Origin: Anastatus disparis
Lineage: Eukaryota; Arthropoda; Insecta; Hymenoptera; Eupelmidae
Length of the DNA: 64,000 nt
Direction: 5' to 3'
NCBI GenBank assembly: GCA_017163975.1
Contig: JAFFSR010000317.1
Span: 986,001-1,050,000 of the forward strand
Position numbers and translations under genes: made by a program. This document shows, piece by piece, positions 43,867 through 55,250 of this stretch (position 1 is the first letter of the stretch; every line of letters begins with the position of its first letter). A model generated the notes under the pieces. The model was not told the DNA's origin. It saw only the letters and a list, made by a program, of their open reading frames with translations, and made no database searches.

Positions 43867-45434
43867 AAATATCAAAATTTTCGAAGGATTAACGAGTGGA
43901 TCTTTTATAACATTCTGTTTTCCAGGTTCAAACAATTCTCTTGATGGCCAAATTTTCTTTTCATAGTGTTTATTTATATGTGGCGATTTAAAGATTCTAT
44001 CTATGATACTTGGACAACAATCTGGATTTACGAAGTACCCATGTTATTTATGCATGTTTGATAGCAGAGATAGAGAAAAACACTATAAAAAGAAAATTTG
44101 GCCATCAAGAGAATCGTTTGAACCTGGAAAACAGAATGTTATAAAAGATCCACTCGTTAATCCTTCGAAAATTTTGATACCGCCTCTGCATATAAAGCTT
44201 GGATTGATAAAGCAATTAGTTAAAGCTTTGGACAAGGACGGTCAATGCTTCCAATATATAAGCAAAGTATTTCCCCATAAATCTGATGCTAAATTAAATG
44301 AAGGTATTTTTGATGGTCCTGAAATCCGAACTTTATTTAGAGACGAAAACTTTGAACAAAGCATGACTGATGTTGAAAAGGCAGCATGGTTAAGTTTTAA
44401 AGAGGTATCGACGAAATTTTTGGGTAATGCCAAAGACGAATTATAAAGCTATTGTGAAAAGAATGGTACGTAATTTTGAAAAATTGGGTTGTCTAATGAA
44501 CTTAAAACTTCATTTTCTTGATTCACACGTTGATCAGTTTCCTGAAAATAACGGAGACTTTAGTGAAGAGCATGGTGAACGATTTCACCAAGATTTAAAG
44601 GAGTTTGAACGTAGATTTCAAGGAAACTGGGGTATCAACATGTTAGCAGATTACTGCTGGATGATAAAAAGAGAAACAGCTGCGAAAAAGGACAAAAACG
44701 TGTCAGAAATCCACTACATCGGTCATTCGAAGAGAAACGTGTACGTAAGCGTAAGCCAATTTAAAAAAAACATCGGAAGAGAGAGAGAGAGAGAGAGAGA
44801 GACAAACATAGACAAAATGTTAAGTTTAACGTACACAATAGGCTAAGTTAATATCTTGAATTTACAGTCAATGCTGTGAAAGACTCTAAAATTAGTATTT
44901 CAGACGTAAAATTTTTAAAAAATCGATAAATTTACCATATACAGTTCTTGTCACCGCCCTCTAGAAGTAGTTTTTACACAATCTGACTTCAAATTCATGA
45001 TCAGCAATCTGAAAAACCCCCAGGATAGTATTTCCAATGTTTATCGACTCTTCAAAAGACGCATGATTAAATTTTAATATTGTTTAAATCCATTTTAGGC
45101 AAAATTTCGACTTTTACCGATTTCCTCATCTTTTCAGCCCCATACAGAGGACTAGAATCGCGTTAAAAAAATTTGAAGGTATGGTTTCCCGTGTATTTTT
45201 TCCCGTAGAATTCGATTTTGAAGTCCAATTAACCGTATCTCATGATTTGTTTTTTCTAGACTCGAAAAACCGCAAAAAAACCGTAAAAAATGAGGTTTTT
45301 TCAATAAAACTCTGAGAAAAGGTAGGAAAACCCTATATTTTTATTACAGATTCGGATTCAGCGTCGAAAAATACATGGGAATATGTATGTCCGGTCAAAA
45401 GTTCAGACATTTTTTTTCATTTTGTGGGCCTGTG
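43867..45434. mobile_element. CACAG-family transposon, element III (truncated foldback)
   Basis: The right end is an inverted CACAGGCCCACAAAATG at 45434, followed by TTATTA, the same word used as the target of element I. The left CACAG end is missing. Instead a ~105-bp inverted piece of the transposase (about 43867-43973) is joined head-to-head to a plus-strand copy starting at about 43978. From there to the right end it is almost identical to element II, including frameshifts. Confidence 0.78.
43978..44765 (+). pseudogene. CACAG-family transposase fragment, frameshifted (element III)
   Basis: It begins at ICGDLK-equivalent sequence and reads SGFTKYPCYLCMFDSRDREKHY, IPPLHIKLG and WLSFKEVSTKFLGNA, then shifts frame at 44425-44446 exactly where element II does. 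EEHGERFHQDLKEF follows in the next frame, and the five-A deletion near 44690 again breaks the basic tail. Two shared frameshifts show common descent from an already dead copy. The N-terminal half, including the first putative catalytic Asp, is absent. Confidence 0.82.
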
Positions 45435-45659
45435 TTATTATTGTTATACGTCGTTGTAAGATATGAGTTTAGAATACAATAAAGCCCAGGTACTTCTTAG
45501 TATAAACAAACGTGTCAACCTGTTTACTATCCTTTATCTTTCCACCATCCGTCCTGACCGACCTCCTGCCTCGAACCCTGGTCACTCACTGAAGCGTTTG
45601 GCAACAGGAGGTAAAGACGTAATTTTCCTACCCGCGGAAAATAAAAACGTTACAATACA

Positions 45660-46345
45660 AAACTTCCAAATACATTTCCACTAGAGTACAAATAAGAAGA
45701 TTATTATAACTAACTACATTTTTGTAAGGACTTGACAGTAAAAGGAGTCAGCCAGATATTCTGTACTTAAAACTTTGAAACTAAATAATTTTTGGGGTTA
45801 TACAAAACTTCCAAATATATTTTCACGAAAGAAAAGATGTGGAGACTATTATTGTCCACTATATTTTTTAGGTGAATTTTCATCAAAATAAGGTTAATCG
45901 ATCAGGTAGTCTGTAATTCAAATTTATAAATACATTTTCACTACAGTGGAGATAAGTAGATTATCATTACTATCTACATTTCTCATACGCACTTCCAGGA
46001 TAGTAAGATAAATAAGCCTGATATTTTTTATTTGGAATTTCTGAAATTAATAACTGCCAAGGTTATACAAAACTTCCACATACATTCTTACCATAGTAAT
46101 GACAAACGGATTTTCATTAGTAACTACATTTTCTGTACGCATTTTTATGACAGTTCAAATTCATTTTCACTACAGAACATATGAAAAGATTATATCACAA
46201 CGGACTATATTTTGTGTACACACTTCCACAGCAGTAAGTTGGGTCAGTTTGATATTCTTAATTTGAAACACTCAAATTTAAAAATTTTCATGGTTATACA
46301 ATACTTTCAAATAAATTTCCACTACAGTACATCTAAGGAAATTAT
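45660..46345 (+). repeat. ~148-bp tandem array, right block
   Basis: Further decayed units of the 42360-43000 array, with CACTACAGTGGAGATAAG-like phrases at about 45677, 45823, 45938, 46087 and 46318. Spacing is irregular through indels. Confidence 0.65.
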
Positions 46346-46489
46346 CATCATAAGTACTTTATTCATTTATTGAAGTTACATCTGTTTCTGTGTCAGAGTG
46401 TGTACGTGTAAGTTTGTATGTTTGTATGAGAGAGTTACATAAGCTTTAATAATACATTTACAATAAAGTCATTCTAATTATTTAACATT

Positions 46490-47000
46490 TCTTCTTTTCA
46501 TGCATACAACCTGCTACACCCTTATTCCTATTCTTCTTCAAATCTTCTTCTCCATAATCTGTCCTATACTGATCTATCCCTCATCATTCTTTCTTCCTTT
46601 TCTTGCTTTTTTACAATCCTATTTTTCACTGTCTCTCTTCCTTCTCTTTCTCTCCTTGCTCTTTCTTCTCTTTCCCATACCATCAGAGGTTCATCTATTA
46701 CCACACCTTTACTCATCCTACCTCTTCTAAATTTCTTTAACAGCAAATTTCTTTCTTTTACATCTTCAAATATCATCCATTCTGTATTTTCACTTTTTCC
46801 CAGCATTTCTACAACCATTTTGCATTACCTACTCCTTTCTCTATCTGTTCGTCTTGCTCCTTGAGACTCTTCTCTCCTCTTTTCAATACCAACAGTTTCT
46901 CCTTTCCATACGTTCTAACCATATATGACATACTTTTCCCTTCTTGACACTTATACTCTCATCCTATTTTGCTTCATCGATCATCTCCCTCATTTCACCT
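46490..47000 (-). pseudogene. Decayed non-LTR ORF1 fragment (coiled-coil/RRM-like part)
   Basis: Read on the minus strand, the pyrimidine-rich DNA encodes charged helical protein. KEKLLVLKRGEKSLKEQDEQ is interrupted by a TAG, then a 84-residue frame (46564-46818) has WMIFEDVKERNLLLKKFRRG, GVVIDEP and EREERARREREGRE. A hydrophobic strand, K/R loops and an ERE.R.+ tail are typical of the C-terminal part of ORF1 proteins of insect non-LTR elements. Several frame breaks are present. Assignment is by pattern only. Confidence 0.35.
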
Positions 47001-47129
47001 TCAACTCCATTTCTATTTCCCCCTTTCTATCTTATTTTACACTTTTTACCTTAAACTAAATTTAATGTTTACTTTCTAATTTGTGTGCCTTTTTATGTAA
47101 AATTAATTATTGGTAAAACGATTGTCTCC

Positions 47130-47830
47130 TGAGCCGTGCTGCTATTGTAAAAGCATCAACGTTAATATAAACCACGTGTTGTACGAGCTGATTGCTGCGT
47201 GTTTTTACTGAAGGCCTTAACGTTCCCGTGCAGTGCGCTTTATGGATTAATGCGTCTTACGGTGGTACGTATATTTCTTGTATATATCGTTGTATTGATT
47301 TGAGATTTTTGCACCTGCTAATCTCATCTTTTTTTGACTATTTGTGATTGTCTTTGCTGAGATCTGCCTGACAACTGTCCTACAGGTTTTTAGTGTCAAG
47401 AGTGGCTACGACGCTACTGTTAAAAAATAGTTGCGATTAATGCTGCAGGACTGAGCATTGCATATCAACGCCACTGGGAATCTTGCTGTTGACCTGTACA
47501 AGGCTTTCGCGTTCACGTGCAGTGCGCATTATATATAGTCCGTACTTATGGTGGTACGTATCTTTTTAGTCTATATTATCATTAATAGCATAAATTATAT
47601 TGATTTAAATTCATAAGAAACTTCATTTTTATGTAACAAGCCTGTTTGTTCGTCTGCTGAACATCTGTCAGCTTCCTTTATGGATTTATTGCAGTCATCC
47701 TTCTGCACAGGGTGTATTTCGTGGCTGCGTTTTGAGGTGTACTGCGGACGAGGATTGGAGTCAAGAATTTCAAGTATGGCTTTTGTTTCAAAGACTTTTC
47801 TGGTACTTCTAAACACAGAAGTGCAATGCC
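47130..47830 (+). other. 5' region of a non-LTR element with repeated leader units
   Basis: Two ~300-bp-spaced leader-like units share CGTGCAGTGCGC and GGTGGTACGTAT (about 47228 and 47516). Tandem leader/promoter units are common in non-LTR elements. It precedes the ORF1 relic at 47825 with the same polarity. Confidence 0.35.
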
Positions 47831-48475
47831 TGTACTAAGTTGTTCCACTCTTGCTGCATGAAGTTAACTCAGGTGGGGGATGAGAATGACCAGAAAATCA
47901 AGGTCTGTAATCCTTGTCTCATCGCTGCAAACTCTGTCAGCACGCGTTGGCGTTCTAACTCAGTCGATAACTCCGACTATTTGAGCATATCTTGCTCATC
48001 TACACCATCATCTCTCGGTTCTTCTCAGTTCTCTGATGTGGCTGCTCTTATCGCTAAGATGGACAGTTTTGGTACTAAATTAAACAAGGTGGATAAGATT
48101 GATGAACAGTTGAACAAGCTTGACGCTATAGAGTCATCAGTGGCCAATGTAAGAACACAGATGACGTCTTTTATTACCACTGTCACCACACTTGAAAACA
48201 GAGTTGACGATATCTCTTCTACTCTGAATCACCATATTGATGACTTATATGATGCACGTGATGCCTGCCTCGACCTACTTCAGCGGGATCAACATGAACT
48301 GCAGAGAAAATCGAGGAGCTGTCATCTGTGCAACGGTCTTCTGCTTCTGCTATTACCGCCTCGACATCGGCATATTCTTCATTTGCTAAGATTCAGCAAT
48401 TTGATGAGCTCAGTAGGAACCTTACCAAGCAGTGGAGGGAGCTCGCTGCTCAACAACATTGCCTTGACCTATAAA
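47825..48475 (+). pseudogene. Non-LTR ORF1 relic with PHD-like finger and coiled coil
   Basis: In frame just upstream of the first long frame is CNACTKLFHSCCMKLT, followed by KVCNPC. This cysteine/histidine pattern matches the PHD-like finger of the ORF1 at 58116 (YNCSTCRQRCHAKCM...YTCNKC). A heptad-like stretch follows (LIAKMDSFGTKLNKVDKIDE to TLENRVDDISSTL). A frameshift near 48305 moves the sequence to another frame, which continues ELSSVQRSSASAITAS to KQWRELAAQQHCLDL and a stop at about 48475. It lacks an intact 5' end and the ORF2 region, so it is a truncated relic of a related but distinct CR1/Jockey-type element. Confidence 0.5.
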
Positions 48476-48699
48476 TACTTGAAACTTCCAGGGCTGAAAT
48501 GTTCAAGTCCCGGAAGACCACATATTTGAGAAAGTTGTTTTTGCTTTTTACTTTTGTAAATATTTGCATTTGAAAAAAAACGATACAGTATTTATTCAAA
48601 AAAAATACTGTATGATTTTTAAAAAATGACGAAAATAAGTGCTTAACTCTTTATTTTAAAGTTAAATAAATATCCTTACAGACTTCTTCTGTATTTCTC

Positions 48700-51600
48700 A
48701 GCTATGATTACTAGATCAAAATCAGTAGCGAGTACACTTTTTACTCAGCTTAAGACACTTCTACGACATTTAAAGATTTTGACGGCTGATGAAAATTATA
48801 GATACATTTAATGATAAAATTCCGAGATAGTAGAATACTAAAAACCAGCTACAATAGATAAAACAATAAAAATCTATTATGTTTTGAATAAACTTTGTGT
48901 TAAATCTCTATCACCCGACTAACGTTTTGAAAGGTACAATAAAAATCCAGTATGTTTTCACAACAGTAGCATTAAGCACGCTCACATTACTATTCAAATT
49001 GAATTAGAAAAGCTGAACAAATTAGATTATTCTAAAAGCTTCATTAGGTTTATCATTATTTAAAATTAGAACCAATTCTTATCCTGAAAACAGCACAGAT
49101 AAAGTTTGATTATAGGATTGCTAATAGAAGGTAATCTTAGCAGCAATTAAGATTGCTACGGCCATAGTTTTCACCTTCTATTAGGTAAGAAAGAAATAAC
49201 GGGCAATACCGCATTTATTACATGTTTTCTTACATTACTACAATAGTAATCACTTCCGGTTTCCAAATGCTACTGTTACTCAACTCAAGAAATTTCCACG
49301 GCATTTATACATTTTGACGTCAAATCAGAATCATAGATAAACTTTAATAAAATCATCTATCCTAGTAGGGTATTGCATATCACCGATAATAAAAAAACAA
49401 TTAAAAACTATAATATTATGAATAGTAGGCGAATATTGCAACAAATGAGGTTTCAATAGTCGTGGTCTTTTCCCTCTATTAAGTTGTTTGAAAAAAGTAA
49501 ACATTCGTGTATTCAATAGACGTTTATTTACAGTACTAGAACGTCATAAAGCTATACTTGCATTGCTCTAACTATCATCACACCATTTCCACGACAGTAG
49601 AGACATTCGGATACCAAGAAATTTTTTCACTCAACTTTAGATATTTCTACGACGTTTATACATTTTAACGGCTAATCAGGGTCCTAGATAAACTTGAATT
49701 AAGTAATTTACACTAGCGAAGTGCTGCCCATCACTGATAATAAAAAAAACTATTATACGAAATTATATTATCAATTATGTTAATACAAATCTTTTCTTTT
49801 TCTAACTAATAATTTATAAACGTTTCATGTACAGGCATAGGAAGCCAATGGGCTAAATTTAAATAGCTTAAAATGACATCACTCCAATTTCATGACAATA
49901 ATGATATACACATTTCAAAAACTGTTTTTACTCAACTTAAGACATTTTCACATTTCTGCATTTTAATGACGAATCAGAATTATAGATACGATTCAATACA
50001 GCATCAAACATTAGCAAAACGCTGCATATTACTGTTAAAGAAGAAATAAAAAGCTATAATACTTTCAATACAATCTATATAAAACTTTTTATTCAACTGA
50101 TGATTAATAAGCTATGATAATAATTAAGTACATTTTCACGACAGTAGCCCAAAGCACGATTAGCTTACTAATTATAAGGCTCTAGTGTGGCTACACGAAG
50201 CTACAATATTTAAATGGCTTTATAGAGTTTGTATCCATTTACACTTAGAGACCATTCTATACGTGAAATTAAACGAATCATGTTTCATTAAGAGTCTGAC
50301 AATAGAAGGCAATTACTGAAACAAATTGGGTTTCTATAGTTATTTCACACTCTTCAATAGTTTTGAAATGATACACATTTGTGTATTTATTGAACGTTTT
50401 ATGTACAGTCATAGAAAGCCACTAGTCTACATTTGCATAGCTTTAAATGGCATCCCTTCAATTTCACGACAATAATGACATACGGATTTCAAGTATTGTT
50501 TGTACTCAGTTTAAGACATTTTTATGACATTTCTGCATTTTAAAGACGAATTTGAACTATAGATACGATTCAATACAGTATCAAACATTAGCGGAGCCCT
50601 GCATATTACTGTTAAAGAAGGAATATAAAGCTATAATATTTTCAATACAATCTATATAAAACTTTTTTTTTAACCGATGATTAATAAGCTATAATAATAA
50701 TTAAGAACATTTTAACGACAGTAGCCCAAAGCACGATTAGTTTACTAATTATAAGGCTGTAGTGCGGCTACATAAATTACGATGTTTAAAAGGCTTTATG
50801 GAGTGTGTATCCATTTACAATTAGAGCCAATTCTATACGTAAAATAAAACGAATTATGTTTTATTAAGAGACTGACAATAAAAGGCAATCACGGCAACTA
50901 ATAGGATTCTATAGTTATCTCCCACTATTAAATAGTTTCAAGAAAATACACATTTGTATGTATTTTGAACGTTCTATTTACTGTTATAAGATGTCAATAG
51001 GCTAAATTTGCATAGTTTCGAATGTCAGCACTCCAATTTTGAGACGATAATCATATTTGGAATTCAAGTACTTCTTTTGATCAACTTCAGACATTTTCAC
51101 GACATTTATGAATGTTGATGCTTAATCAGGATTATAGATACAAAAAAATGAAGTATCAAACATTAGTGTAAAACTGCATATTACTTATAAAGGTAGAATA
51201 TAAAGCTGTAATATTTTCAATACAATTTATATAGAACTTTTTATTTTTTTAACTCATGATTCTAAGCTTTGATGATAATTAGGTACATTTTTACGACAGT
51301 AGCCCTAAAAACGATAAGGTTACTATTTATAAGTCTCTACTACGGCTACATTGAGTACAATATTAAAAAGTCTTTATATAGTTTGTATCTATTTGCAATA
51401 GGAGACAATTCTATAAGGGAAATGAAACGAATCGTGTTATATTGAAAAACTGATATTGGAAGGCAATCACTGAAACAAATTAGGTTCCTATAGTTATTTC
51501 GCACTCTTGAATATTTTTAAAATTATACACATTTGTGTATTTATTAAACGTTTCATGTACAGTCATAAAAAGCCACTAGGCTAAATTTGCATAGCTTTAA

Positions 51601-53720
51601 ATAACATCACTCCAATTTCACGACAATAATGATATACGAATTTCAAGTACTGTTTTTACTCAGCTTAAGACCTTTTTACGACATTTGTCCATTTTAATGA
51701 CTAATCAGAATTATAGATACGATTTAATAGAGTATCAAACATTAGCGGAACACTGCATATTACTGTTAAAAAAAATATATGAAACTATAATATTTTCAAT
51801 ACAATCTATATAAAACTTTTTATTTGACCGATAATTAATAAGCTATGATAATAATTAAGTACATTTTCAAGACAGTAGCCCAAAGCATGATCAACTTACT
51901 AATTATAAAGCTGTAGTGTGGCTACAGGAATTACAATGTTTAAAAGGCTTTATAAAGTTTGTATCCATTTACAATTGGAGACCATTCTTTACGTGAAATT
52001 AAACGAATCATGTTTCATTAAGAGTCTGACAATAGAAGGCAATTACTGAAACAAATTAGGTTCCTATAGTTATTTCGCACTCTTAAATAGTTTTGAAATG
52101 ATACACATTTGTGTATTTATTGAACGTTTTATGTACAGTCATAGAAAGCCACTAGTCTACATTTGCATAGCTTTAAATGGCATCCCTTCAATTTCACGAC
52201 AATAATGACATATGGATTTCAAGTACTGTTTGTACTCAGTTTAAGACATTTTTATGACATTTCTGCATTTTAAAGACGAATTTGAACTATAGATACGATT
52301 CAATACAGTATCAAACATTAGCGGAGCCCTGCATATTACTGTCAAAAAAAGAATATGAAACAATTCTATACGTGAAATGAAACGAATTATGTTGTATCAA
52401 GAGACTGACCATAAAAGGCGATCACGACAACAAATAAGATTCTATAGTTATCTCCCACTATTAAATAGTTTCAAAAAATACACATTTGTATATATTTTGA
52501 ACGTTCTATTTATTGTCATAAGATGTCAATAAGCTAAAATTGCATAGTTTTTAATGTCAGCACATCAATTTTAAGACGATAAACACATTTGGAATCCAAG
52601 TACTGTTTTTGCTCAGCTAGAGACATTTTCACGACATTTATGAATGTTGATGCTGATTTAGGGTTATAGATACAAAAAAATAAAGTATCAAACATTAGTG
52701 TAAAACTGCATATTACGTATAAAGGTAAAATATAAAGCTGTAATATTTTCAATACAATTTGTATAGAACTTTTTATTTTTATAACTCATGATTTATAAGC
52801 TTTGATGATAAGTAAGTACATTTTCACGACAGTAGCCCTAAAAACGATTAGGTTACTAATTATAAGTCTCTACTACGACTATATTAAGTACAATATTAAA
52901 AAGGCTTCATATAGTTTGTATCTATTTGCAATTAAAGACAATTCTATATGGGAAATGAAACGAATCATGTTTTATTAAAAAACTGACATTGGAAGACAAT
53001 TACTGAAACATAAGGCATTCACTGCAACATATTCGGTTTCTGTGGTTATCTTCCACCATTAAATAGTTTTAAAATGATGCACATTTGTGTATTCATTTAA
53101 CGTTTTATGCACAGTCATAGAAAGCTACTAGGCTATATTTGCATAGTTTTAAACAACATCACTCCAATTTTACGATAATAACGATATACGGACTTCCAGT
53201 ACTGTTCCTACTCAGCTCAAGACATTTTTTCGATATTTCTGCATTTTAATGACGAATCAAAATTATAGATACGATTTAATACAGTATGAATCATTAGCGG
53301 AGTACTGCATATTGCTATTCAAGAAGAAATATAAAGCTATAATATATTCAATTCAATTCATATAAAACTTTTTTTCAAATTATTATTAATAAGCTATGAT
53401 TATAATTAAGTACATATTTACCACAGTAGCCTAAAGCACGATTAGATCAATTATTATAAGGCTCTAGTACGGCTATATAAAATACAATATTCGAAAGGCT
53501 TCATGAAAGTGGCATCCATTTAGAATTTTTAACAAGAGATAATTTTATACATAAAATGAAACAAATCATGTTCTATTACGTGACTGACAATAAAAAGAAA
53601 TCACTTGAACAAATTAGGTTTCTATACTTATCTCTCACTATTAAGAAGTTGTAAAATAATACACATTTGTATATTTATTGAACGTTTTATTTACATTTAT
53701 AAGAAACCATTATTAAAAAT
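48700..53720 (+). repeat. ~575-bp tandem array (about eight decayed units)
   Basis: The phrase CGACAGTAGCCCAAAGCACG or a variant recurs at about 48962, 50138, 50716, 51295, 51870, 52827 and 53423; consecutive well-preserved units are 575-580 bp apart. Each unit also has AATCATGTTTCATTAAGAGT, ACACATTTGTGTATTTATTG, TTCACGACAATAATGA and AACATTAGCGGAGCCCTGCA blocks. One interval (51870-52827) is longer, from a partial internal duplication. No coding content. Another unit lies at 61560-61900. Confidence 0.82.
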
Positions 53721-54725
53721 TATATAGGATATAAAAATAATCTTTTAAATGTAGTGTATCATTTTTTTAGCCATAATTTAAAATTAATAATTATATAAAT
53801 TTATAAAAACACCTTCTAATTTTTCTATAATAATTTAGCAACAGAAAGTTAAAAAAATAATCTAAACATCTAGAAAGACAATTTTATAAAATCCTTTTGA
53901 TTTCGAGCCAAGGAGTTTTGGCATTTAATCCTACCAACGAATATAGACGTTTATAGAAGCATTCCCATAAATAGGAAATTGTTGCCAAAAATGAGTTACC
54001 CAGCTACTAAGGGCACCACCAGACCCCATGTATTTTTATATCTATATATATCAAATTTTCCATATGTATAGATATACAAACAACGTTAAAGTGTTACCCA
54101 GGTTTTCGGACGAAAAATTTAACCCAGAAGAATTCTTCTATAAGCGTCTATCTTCTTTGATCCTACATAAATTTTAAAAAATTTAAACTTGTTTTCAGTC
54201 AACTTTATTATGTAGTCTTAAAATGATTCGAATGAAAAGTTTTTGTAAATGTTTTTTAATTGGTTTTTTTATGCTCATAATAAATATTCAAATTTCAAAA
54301 ATTATAACAGATTCAAATTCATAATCTTATGTAAAAAATACACTAATTTCAGATGATGTAACATAGCAGGGTGCAAGTGATGAGAGACAACTAATCATGA
54401 CTTACAATAGAGATGGTTGAATGTTTACAAATTTTCGATATGCTATAAACTTCAATATATGTAAAATTAATACATAAATATTACTATTTTTCAGTATATT
54501 TGGATTAAGCTTTTTCAATTTTACGTTTAGCTTTTTCATTTTTATTTTACTTGACTTAAATAAAACTGGATGAGTTTCTCCAACTACTAATATAGCGCAT
54601 CGTTTAAACGATATTAATTTTATGCGTGTATATTTTTTTTATTCTCTTCATTTATACAGCGTGTCCAAAAAGTAACGATACGCCTAAGCAATTTCCAAAG
54701 TTGATAGTTTTTTCAATCAGGTGAA
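53721..54725. other. AT-rich stretch; possible Tc1/mariner-type end near 54655
   Basis: Mostly featureless AT-rich DNA. At 54655-54683 ACAGCGTGTCCAAAAAGTAACG resembles the terminus of some Tc1/mariner elements (ACAGGGTGTCC type) next to a TA. No partner end or transposase is visible, so this is only a suggestion. Confidence 0.25.
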
Positions 54726-54750
54726 GGTAGATAGATAGATAGATAGATAT
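54726..54750 (-). repeat. (ATCT)n 3' tail of the non-LTR element
   Basis: Six GATA units on the plus strand, that is (TATC)n at the 3' end of the minus-sense element. Confidence 0.85.
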
Positions 54751-55250
54751 TATTTTATTTGTATAAAAGTACAAAAACGTGTAATACAATTTGTAAATAC
54801 AAAAACAATATATATTGCACAAAATGCTATAAAAAAGTATAAATGTAAATATTGCACAATTAATATCACAGTCAGTCACTAAACCTAATAATACTGAATA
54901 AGTAAGTCACAAACAAAAATAAATAAAAGTGATATCACAAAGTAATCATAAAATACACGCAATATAAATAAAAATAATCATATAAATATAAATAAAAATC
55001 AGTCTTACAATATCTATCAGTCATAGTATTGAAATTTTTAAAAAAATTAAATTTAATACATAATAAAATAAAAATAACAAGCGTACGCAATAGCATGAAA
55101 CGCAGTCAAAAATAGAATCAAATAAAAATTCTCACTCACCAACCATTCAGCCAACACTCATACAATAAATACACTCGCACCTTAAACCTATATACAGGAC
55201 GTAACAAAAATAAATTAAATAAATTAACATAAATATATAGTAAAAAAATA

